Positions 17,708 through 25,790 of a stretch of 64,000 nucleotides of DNA are shown here, one piece after another (within the stretch, counting starts at the first letter, position 1; each line of letters opens with the position of its first letter). The stretch is taken from assembly GCF_016862195.1 (NCBI RefSeq), contig NZ_BOMM01000001.1:62001-126000 (forward strand), read 5' to 3'. This stretch comes from Paractinoplanes ferrugineus. GTDB taxonomy: Bacteria > Actinomycetota > Actinomycetes > Mycobacteriales > Micromonosporaceae. Both the position numbers and the translations under genes were made by a program. The notes under the pieces are model-generated. The model was not told the DNA's origin and searched no databases. It saw only the letters and a list, made by a program, of their open reading frames with translations.

Positions 17708-18769
17708 ATGGCGCAGTTCGTTGACTGGGACCTGGCCGCCGCAACCGCGGGCGCGCTGTCCAAATCCGGCCCGGCGGTTTCCTACGACGATGCGATGCAG
17801 GTGGTGTCCGAGCTGCGGGCGCTCACCGACGAGGCGGCCGGTCACGTGACCGCCTACACCGGCCTGAGTCCGCAGGTCGAGGTGCCACCGGTGCGAGTGG
17901 TCGACCGCAAGGACTGGGCCGCGGTCAACATCACCGGGCTCAAGCAGGTGATCATCCCGCTGGTGTCCCGGCTCTCCGGCGACAAGCCGCCGAGCGGCCT
18001 GGCCGACGCGATCGGCTCGCGGGTCACCGGTGTGCAGGCCGGCACGATCCTGGCCTACCTTTCCGGCCGCGTGCTCGGGCAATACGAGGTGTTCTCCGGC
18101 AACCCGGGCCAGCTGCTGCTGAACGCGCCCAACATCGTCGAGGTGGAGCGCAAGCTCGGCGCCGACTCCCGCGACTTCCGGCTGTGGGTCTGCCTGCACG
18201 AGGTCACCCACCGCGTCCAGTTCACCGCCGTGCCCTGGATGCGTGGCTATTTCCTGGGTGAGGTGCAGGCGTTCGTCGACGCGTCGCAGAGCGGGGAGCA
18301 CATCCTCGAGCGGCTTCGCCGCGGCGTCGCCACCCTCTCCGACGCGCTGCGCGACCCGGACAGCCGGTCCTCGGTCATCGACATCGTGCAGACCCCGGCG
18401 CAGAAGGCCGTGCTCGACCGGCTCACCGCGCTGATGACGCTGCTCGAGGGGCACGCCGAGTTCGTGATGGACGGCGTCGGCCCCGAGGTGATCCCCTCGG
18501 TCGAGTCGATCCGGTCCAAGTTCAACCGGCGCCGCGAAAGCGGCAACCCGCTGGAGAAGGCGATCCGGCGGCTGCTCGGCATCGAGGTCAAGATGCGGCA
18601 GTACGCGGAGGGCCGCAAGTTCGTGCACGGTGTCGTGGAGCGGGTCGGCATGGCGGGCTTCAACAAGGTCTTCGACTCGCCGCTGACCCTGCCCCGGCTC
18701 GACGAGCTCGGCGACCCGGACGCCTGGGTGACCCGCGTGCACGGGCCGCAGCCGGCGATCGGGGGGTAG
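17708..18769 (+). CDS. Zinc-dependent metalloprotease of the DUF2342 family
   Basis: A 353-aa protein from ATG 17708 (MAQFVDWDLAAATAG). A zincin motif HEVTH lies in LWVCLHEVTHRVQF near residue 165, and LLEGHAEFVMD follows in the second half as a probable further ligand segment. Actinobacterial homologues are annotated as putative zinc metalloproteases or F420-biosynthesis-associated proteins; no substrate is established. Its TAG directly abuts the GTG of tilS, so the two are cotranscribed, and the same pairing occurs in mycobacteria. Confidence 0.85.
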   Translation: MAQFVDWDLAAATAGALSKSGPAVSYDDAMQVVSELRALTDEAAGHVTAYTGLSPQVEVPPVRVVDRKDWAAVNITGLKQVIIPLVSRLSGDKPPSGLADAIGSRVTGVQAGTILAYLSGRVLGQYEVFSGNPGQLLLNAPNIVEVERKLGADSRDFRLWVCLHEVTHRVQFTAVPWMRGYFLGEVQAFVDASQSGEHILERLRRGVATLSDALRDPDSRSSVIDIVQTPAQKAVLDRLTALMTLLEGHAEFVMDGVGPEVIPSVESIRSKFNRRRESGNPLEKAIRRLLGIEVKMRQYAEGRKFVHGVVERVGMAGFNKVFDSPLTLPRLDELGDPDAWVTRVHGPQPAIGG

Positions 18770-19723
18770 GTGGCGCGGATCCCGCCGTCGGTGGCGGCGA
18801 TTCGAACTGCCGTCCGGCGGGCTCTGCCGCCGGGGTTGGTCCTGGTCGCCTGCTCCGGCGGGGCGGATTCGCTGGCCCTTGCCGCGGCCGCCCGCTTCGT
18901 CGGGTCGTCGGTCGGTCTGGTCACCGTCGATCACGGGCTGCAGGAGGGCTCGGCCCGGCGGGCGCTCGACGTCGCGGCCTGGGGCCGCTCGATCGGGCTC
19001 GACCCGGTCGAGGTGGCGACCGTCTCGGTGACCGGGCTGCCGGGTGGGCCCGAAGCGGCTGCTCGCACCGCTCGCTATGGCGCGCTGTCCGCCGTCGCGT
19101 CCCGGGTCGGGGCGGCCGCGGTGCTGCTCGGGCACACTCGCGACGATCAGGCCGAGACCGTCCTGCTCGCCCTGGCCCGGGGTGCCGGGACCCGGGGGCT
19201 CTCCGGCATGCCGCGGCAGAAGGGGATCTTCGGCCGGCCGCTGCTGGACGTGGCACGGGCCGACACCCGCAAGGCGTGCGCCGCGCTCGGCCTGGTGCCG
19301 TGGGAGGACCCGCACAACTCGGATCCGGCGTACGCCCGGTCTCGGGTGCGATGGGCGGCGCTGCCCGCGCTGGTCGAGGCGCTCGGGCCGGCCGTGGTGG
19401 CCAACCTGGCGCGCTCGGCGGAGCAGATCGCCGCCGACAACGCGACGCTCGACGCTCTCGCCGCGGCGGCGCTGGACGCGGCGTACACCGCTGATCGTGC
19501 CCTTGATCTCGGGGTTCTGGCGGCCCTGGCACCGGCGATCCGGACTCGGGTCCTGCACTCGTGGGCCAAGGTGCTCGGGGCCGGCGGGGCGGCGCTGTCG
19601 CATCGGCACGTCGAAGCCCTCGACGCGTTCGTCACCAACTGGCGGGGGCAGGGCCCGGTGAGTCTTCCCGGCGGGATCCGGGTCGCCCGAGTGCGCGAAG
19701 AACTCGTTCGAGTGCCTGACTGA
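18770..19723 (+). CDS. tilS: tRNA(Ile)-lysidine synthetase
   Basis: A 317-aa protein. The PP-loop SGGADS (residues 29-34) binds ATP. VTVDHGLQEGSARRA, LLGHTRDDQAETVLLALARG and RPLLDVARADTR are the standard N-type ATP-pyrophosphatase blocks. The enzyme converts the wobble C of the CAU-anticodon tRNA-Ile to lysidine, an essential step. It is the short actinobacterial form without the C-terminal TilS domains of E. coli. It begins at GTG 18770 with no gap from the metalloprotease stop, and hpt follows after 136 bp. Confidence 0.94.
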   Translation: MARIPPSVAAIRTAVRRALPPGLVLVACSGGADSLALAAAARFVGSSVGLVTVDHGLQEGSARRALDVAAWGRSIGLDPVEVATVSVTGLPGGPEAAARTARYGALSAVASRVGAAAVLLGHTRDDQAETVLLALARGAGTRGLSGMPRQKGIFGRPLLDVARADTRKACAALGLVPWEDPHNSDPAYARSRVRWAALPALVEALGPAVVANLARSAEQIAADNATLDALAAAALDAAYTADRALDLGVLAALAPAIRTRVLHSWAKVLGAGGAALSHRHVEALDAFVTNWRGQGPVSLPGGIRVARVREELVRVPD

Positions 19724-19725
19724 CC

Positions 19726-19741
19726 TGTGAGAGTTGTCACT
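19726..19741. promoter_or_regulatory. Candidate Crp/GlxR binding site upstream of hpt
   Basis: TGTGA-GAGTTG-TCACT matches the Crp/GlxR consensus TGTGA-N6-TCACA at nine of ten fixed positions. It lies 118 bp upstream of the hpt start and 2 bp after the tilS stop. Regulation by the crp product at 1588-2265 is inferred. Confidence 0.45.
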
Positions 19742-19859
19742 CGGAGTGTTCGCTGCACCGGGCAAGACGGGCGGAACGGGCACTTTCCTCTGGTTTCTTC
19801 ACTCTCCGAACGCTGCCCCGTGCGACGGTCGGCAACCTTGATGCGGCAGTCTTAGCCCC

Positions 19860-20435
19860 ATGGCTGACGGCTCCTGGTATGACGCCGACATCGATCACGT
19901 AATCATTTCTGAGGAGCAGATCCGGGAGAAGGTCGCCGAACTGGCGAAGCAGGTCTCCGCGGACCACGTCGAGGCCGAGAACGGCATTCTTCTGGTCTGC
20001 GTGCTCAAGGGTGCGGTCATGTTCATGGCCGACTTCGCCCGTGCACTGGGCAACTTCGGACCGTCCACCGAGATGGAGTTCATGGCGGTCTCCTCCTACG
20101 GGCAGGGGACGACCTCCTCCGGGGTGGTGCGCATCCTCAAGGATCTCGACCGGGACATCACCGGCCGGCACGTGCTCATCGTCGAGGACATCGTCGACTC
20201 CGGCCTGACCCTGTCTTGGCTGATGAAATACCTGCAGTCACGGCAGCCGGCCAGCGTCGAGGTGGTGGCGCTGTTCCGCAAGCCGGACGCGGTGAAGGTG
20301 CAGGTCCCGGTGAAGTACGTGGGCTTCGACATCCCGAACGAGTTCGTCGTGGGCTACGGCCTGGACTTCGCTGAGCGCTACCGAGAGCTGCCCTACGTGG
20401 GTGTCTTGCGGCCTGAGGTGTACGCCCGTAGCTGA
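19860..20435 (+). CDS. hpt: Hypoxanthine(-guanine) phosphoribosyltransferase
   Basis: A 191-aa type I phosphoribosyltransferase that salvages hypoxanthine and guanine with PRPP. The PRPP-binding motif VEDIVDSGLTLSW lies near residues 107-119. LKGAVMFMADF is the PPi loop, SSYGQGTTSSG the flexible active-site loop, and VPVKYVGFDIPNEFVVGYGLD the C-terminal purine-binding block. It lies between tilS and ftsH as in most actinobacteria. A candidate Crp site upstream suggests control separate from tilS. Confidence 0.96.
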   Translation: MADGSWYDADIDHVIISEEQIREKVAELAKQVSADHVEAENGILLVCVLKGAVMFMADFARALGNFGPSTEMEFMAVSSYGQGTTSSGVVRILKDLDRDITGRHVLIVEDIVDSGLTLSWLMKYLQSRQPASVEVVALFRKPDAVKVQVPVKYVGFDIPNEFVVGYGLDFAERYRELPYVGVLRPEVYARS

Positions 20436-20682
20436 ACCGCTTTCTCAGCCTCTTCTCAGAATTCGTCTTTATGGGTGGATTTGGCATGAAAGCGGGCTGA
20501 ACGGGCGGACGTTTGCTGGTGTGCGTGCACCGGGCTCACGGAGTCGTGACCGGCACCCACGGTGTACGGTCGAGTGACCGATGGCGCAGTGTCACTAGCG
20601 CTGGAGGGGCCGCCAATCGGCGGCGACGTTGGTGACCAGACGCCGATCAGGAGGGTCCGGGCGCTCGCCGCCCGACAACAGC

Positions 20683-22691
<2,009 letters not shown>

Positions 22692-22695
<4 letters not shown>

Positions 22696-23339
22696 TTTCC
22701 GACGACGACGAGCTCGACTATCTCGCCGCGCGCCTGGTCGACGGCAAGCTCACGGGTACCCCCGTCGAGCAGACCGTCGACCTGGCGCGGATCGAGAAGG
22801 CGGTCCGGGAGATCCTCATCGCGATCGGTGAGGACCCGGACCGCGATGGTTTGACCCGCACCCCGGCGCGCGTCGCCCGGGCCTACGCCGAGCTTTTCGC
22901 CGGCCTCCGGGTCGACCCGGCCCAGGTCCTCACCACCACGTTCGAGGCCGACCACGAGGAGTTCGTGCTCGTCCGCGACATCGAGGTGATGAGCATGTGC
23001 GAGCACCACCTGCTGCCGTTCAAGGGCGTCGCCCACGTGGGATACATCCCCGGGCCGCACGGCCGGATCACCGGGCTGTCGAAGCTGGCCCGGCTGGTCG
23101 AGGTCTACGCCCGCCGCCCGCAGGTGCAGGAGCGGCTCACCTCGCAGATCGCCGATCTGCTGTTGCAGCGGCTCGAGGCCCGCGGGGTTATCGCCGTTCT
23201 CGAGTGCGAGCACCTCTGCATGGAGATGCGCGGCATCCGCAAGGTCGGGGCCCGCACGGTCACCAGCGCCGTCCGGGGTGCCTTCCAGACCGACGGCAAG
23301 GTTCGTGCCGAAGCAATGGCGCTGATAAACGCCCGTTAG
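22692..23339 (+). CDS. folE: GTP cyclohydrolase I
   Basis: Makes dihydroneopterin triphosphate from GTP, the first step of folate synthesis. The conserved sequence begins well before the first ordinary start codon (TTG 22851): [20 protein letters not shown] is the canonical N-terminal helix and must be translated. Starting at CTG 22692 (or ATT 22695) gives ~215 aa, the normal length. Zinc and catalytic residues appear in [11 protein letters not shown] (~102-112) and [10 protein letters not shown] (~174-183); the GTP-binding block is [20 protein letters not shown]. It follows ftsH directly, but folP is displaced 14.6 kb downstream instead of adjacent. The last 4 bp overlap the convergent AhpD-like gene. 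Confidence 0.93.
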
Positions 23340-23821
23340 GCCCGCACCAGCCGGTTGGCCAGGGTCGACATCGTGTAGGCGCCGATGCCGAGCACCACTT
23401 CCAGGGCGTTGCGGTTGGTGTAGCCCGCCCGGGTGAACTCCGCGATCTCCTCCTCCGGCACCTCGCCGGCCGTCTCGACGACCCGCAGGGTGAACTGTCG
23501 CAGGGCCTCCCGGCGTGGGTCGGCCAGACTGTCGCCCGTTCGGAGTGCCGGGATCAGCTCAGGGCCGCCCTCGATCTGGCGTAGCCGTCCGGTGTGCATC
23601 GCGACGCAGACCTGGCAGCCGTTGCGGACGGCGATCGTCATGACCACCACCTCGCGGCTGAGCGGGTCGAGCGTGCTGCTCTCGAACAGGTCGCTGGCCT
23701 GCAGGAAGCCGGTGAGCATCTCGGGTGACTCGGCAAGCAGGCCGACGGCTTTGTGGTTGTTGCGCGCCAGGATCGGGCGGGACGCGGCCGGAGCCGTTTC
23801 CAGGGTGTGCTGGATGAACAC
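23336..23821 (-). CDS. Carboxymuconolactone decarboxylase/AhpD-like protein
   Basis: A 161-aa all-helical AhpD-like fold. The redox motif CQVC-x2-H in [15 protein letters not shown] (middle of the protein) is typical of alkylhydroperoxidase-like CMD proteins, which reduce peroxides through a CxxC pair. [21 protein letters not shown] and [15 protein letters not shown] are family blocks. The start is placed at GTG 23821 with AGGGG 7-11 nt upstream; the longer ORF to 23887 would cross the operator and the MarR start. It is divergent from the MarR gene with a 65-bp shared region, so regulation by that MarR protein is likely. Confidence 0.82.
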   Translation of the reverse strand: MFIQHTLETAPAASRPILARNNHKAVGLLAESPEMLTGFLQASDLFESSTLDPLSREVVVMTIAVRNGCQVCVAMHTGRLRQIEGGPELIPALRTGDSLADPRREALRQFTLRVVETAGEVPEEEIAEFTRAGYTNRNALEVVLGIGAYTMSTLANRLVRA

Positions 23822-23840
23822 GATCTTTTCCCCTACGATC

Positions 23841-23876
23841 GACAACGTGGTTGTCCAAACAGTAAACCAGGTTGTC
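23841..23876. promoter_or_regulatory. Palindromic operator between the AhpD-like and MarR genes
   Basis: GACAAC-GTG-GTTGTC (23841-23855) is a perfect palindrome, and a third GTTGTC half-site lies at 23871-23876. The two same-direction half-sites are 21 bp apart, two helical turns. The array fills the 65-bp divergent spacer and is the expected place for a MarR dimer. Binding is inferred. Confidence 0.6.
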
Positions 23877-23886
23877 GAGTTTGCCA

Positions 23887-24354
23887 ATGGCTTCAGCTGA
23901 CCCGCCGGGCTGGGAACTGCCCCTGCTGCTCTTCGCCGGCTTCCGCACCCTCATCGACCAACTGCACGCCGAGCTGGCCACCCGCGGGCACCCGGACGTC
24001 CGGCCGGTGTACGGCTTCACCATGCAGGCGATCGGGTTCGACGGGGCAAGCACCAGCGAGATCGGGCGGCGGCTCGGCGTCTCCAAGCAAGCGGCCGGCA
24101 AAACCGTCGACCGGCTGGCCGCACTCGGCTACGTGGAACGGGTCGACGACCCGCGCGACGCCCGCAGCAAACTGGTCCGGCTCACCCCGCGCGGGCTCGA
24201 CTCGCTCCGCCAGGCCGCGGAGATCTTCGACCGGCTACGGGCCGCGTGGGTCGCCCAACTGGGCGCCGACCAGGTGCGGTCGTTGGAGTCGTCACTGCGG
24301 GCCATGGTGCCCGGCGCCGGATATCCGGTCGATGTGCCGGGGTGGTTCGGGTGA
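23887..24354 (+). CDS. MarR-family transcriptional regulator
   Basis: A 155-aa winged-helix regulator from ATG 23887. The wHTH block reads TSEIGRRLGVSKQAAGKTVDRL, then ALGYVERVDDPRDARSKLVRLTPRG (the beta-wing with the DPxDxR signature). Helical ends form the dimerisation region. MarR proteins usually repress a divergent neighbour and release on ligand or oxidation. Here the neighbour is an AhpD-like protein, so peroxide or phenolic sensing is plausible, but no Cys suited to a redox switch is visible. The ligand is unknown. Confidence 0.88.
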   Translation: MASADPPGWELPLLLFAGFRTLIDQLHAELATRGHPDVRPVYGFTMQAIGFDGASTSEIGRRLGVSKQAAGKTVDRLAALGYVERVDDPRDARSKLVRLTPRGLDSLRQAAEIFDRLRAAWVAQLGADQVRSLESSLRAMVPGAGYPVDVPGWFG

Positions 24355-24364
24355 TACTGCCGCT

Positions 24365-24763
24365 GTGCTGCACAAATTCAACCCGCCGGGCGTTCACGAC
24401 CCGGCCGGCTACAGCCATGTGACCATCTCGGCCGAAGGCCGGTTCGCCCACCTCGCCGGCCAGTGCCCCCTCTCGCTCGACGGCACGGTGGTCGGGGCCC
24501 CCGGCGACTACGACGCGCAGACCGACCAGGTGATCGAGAACTGCCTGACCGTGCTCGCGGCCGCCGGAGCGAAGCCCGACCAGGTCGTCCGCTCGATCAT
24601 CTACGTGGTCAGCTCGGACAGCGCGGTGCTCGCCTCGGTCTGGGAGCGACTCAACGCGTCGCCCCTCGGGCCCGCCTTCACCAGCGCGAGCACGTTGCTC
24701 GGCGTGACCGTGCTCGGCTATCGGGGACAGCTCGTCGAGGTGGACCTGACCGCCGCTATATGA
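24365..24763 (+). CDS. RidA/YjgF/YER057c-family protein
   Basis: A 132-aa protein from GTG 24365 (VLHKFNPPGVHDP), 10 bp after the MarR gene. Family blocks are FAHLAGQCPLSLDG, QTDQVIENCLTVLAAAGAKPDQVVR and AFTSASTLLGV. RidA proteins hydrolyse reactive enamine/imine intermediates (2-aminoacrylate). The invariant catalytic Arg of true RidA, normally in an xxRxxVxV segment late in the protein, is not evident here (SASTLLGVTVLGYRGQLVEVD), so it may be a divergent Rid subgroup. The 3' end overlaps the convergent 86-aa gene by 8 bp. Confidence 0.8.
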   Translation: MLHKFNPPGVHDPAGYSHVTISAEGRFAHLAGQCPLSLDGTVVGAPGDYDAQTDQVIENCLTVLAAAGAKPDQVVRSIIYVVSSDSAVLASVWERLNASPLGPAFTSASTLLGVTVLGYRGQLVEVDLTAAI

Positions 24764-25016
24764 CCGTGCGGAAAGTGTCGGCGTCGTGCATCGCGGCGCG
24801 GGTCAGCTGCGCGGCCTCGTCCAACCTGGTGCGAGCCTGCTCCAGCTGCGCGATCGCCGACGCCACCGACGGGTGGAACGAACCCACCGCGGTCATCCGC
24901 AACAGCGCCAACGCGTCGTCCAGCTGATCGGTCACCTGCTGGATGCCGTTCGCCGCCCGGCCCGCGCCGTCCACCGACGCCGAGACGTGCGCCTTGACCT
25001 CTTCGACATTCGCCAT
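24756..25016 (-). CDS. Small helical protein (86 aa) linked to an FtsK-like ATPase; possible secreted WXG-like substrate
   Basis: An 86-aa protein from ATG 25016 with AGGAGG upstream. It is almost entirely helix-forming: MANVEEVKAHVSASVDGAGR, a second heptad-like stretch (IQQVTDQLDDALALLRM), a break at GSFHPS, then SAIAQLEQARTRLDEAAQLT. The size and helix-turn-helix hairpin resemble ESAT-6/WXG100 proteins, but there is no Trp or WXG. It has no signal peptide. It is the last gene of a minus-strand set with a membrane protein and an FtsK/SpoIIIE-type ATPase. The substrate role is inference from size and context only. The upstream extension to 25334 is a shadow. Confidence 0.65.
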   Translation of the reverse strand: MANVEEVKAHVSASVDGAGRAANGIQQVTDQLDDALALLRMTAVGSFHPSVASAIAQLEQARTRLDEAAQLTRAAMHDADTFRTVI

Positions 25017-25048
25017 CAGTAGGCCCTCCTTGGCCCTCAGTGGGCCAG

Positions 25049-25738
25049 CTAACGGAAGAACGCCAGCAGGCCGACGCCCATGCAGGTGAGCAGCACCGGG
25101 GTCAGGCAGGTGACGGCACCGAGGATCGGCGTGCGGTCGACCCGCTCCTGACCACCGCCGTACACGAAACCGATAGTCACCCAGCCCAGGCCGAACGCCA
25201 GCACCGGCATGCTCAGGCCGCACAGCAGCGCGTAGGTCGGCACCGAACCCGACGGGGCCACCAGGTAGAGCACGATCTGCACGATCAGCACGGCGGCCGC
25301 GAACGGGCCGTAGACCAGCAGGTTGCGCGCCCACGGCCGGATCGGGCCCGGCAAACCCGGCCCGATGATGGTGGCATCCGCGGCGTCCGCGGTCTGGCGC
25401 GCCTGCTGCAGCGCCGCGAGCACCGCGGCCGGACCGCCGGCCACGGCCTGCGCCGCCGCCGCCAACTCGGCCGGCCGAGGGATCAAATCCGCTTCCGGTA
25501 CGCCGAAGTCGCGCACCATCCGGGCCGCCTGCGGAGCGAGTCGCGCCCGTACCGCATCAAGCTCCTGCCTTGCCGCCGCAGCCGCCGCCTGTTGCTGCCC
25601 GACCGCCGCACTCGCCGCCCGCCGGACCGCATCCAGCTGTTGCGCGGCAGCCAGATATTCCGCCCACGGACCCGGCGCCTGCCCGGTCTGCAGTGGAATC
25701 CCGTCGGTGATCTCGCGCTCCTGCTGCTGCTCCGTCAT
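25049..25738 (-). CDS. Membrane protein with N-terminal coiled coil, linked to the FtsK-like ATPase
   Basis: A 229-aa protein from ATG 25738 (MTEQQQEREITDG). Residues ~20-75 are Ala/Gln/Arg-rich and coiled-coil-like (AEYLAAAQQLDAVRRAASAA). A helical segment and then three membrane helices follow (LLVYGPFAAAVLIVQIVLYLV, ALLCGLSMPVLAFGLGWVTI, VTCLTPVLLTCMGVGLLAFF). No enzyme motif is seen. It sits between the ATPase (52 bp upstream) and the 86-aa gene (32 bp downstream) and probably supplies the membrane anchor that the ATPase lacks. No named family was recognised. Confidence 0.7.
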   Translation of the reverse strand: MTEQQQEREITDGIPLQTGQAPGPWAEYLAAAQQLDAVRRAASAAVGQQQAAAAAARQELDAVRARLAPQAARMVRDFGVPEADLIPRPAELAAAAQAVAGGPAAVLAALQQARQTADAADATIIGPGLPGPIRPWARNLLVYGPFAAAVLIVQIVLYLVAPSGSVPTYALLCGLSMPVLAFGLGWVTIGFVYGGGQERVDRTPILGAVTCLTPVLLTCMGVGLLAFFR

Positions 25739-25790
25739 GACTTCTGGCTTCCCGGCTGGCTGCTCAGCTCGTCGAGGTCTCGCCGGCCGC

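Noticed and set aside
25017..25334. N-terminal extension of the 86-aa gene
   Set aside because: Overlaps the downstream part of the 229-aa membrane protein gene and lacks helical character; ATG 25016 has AGGAGG.
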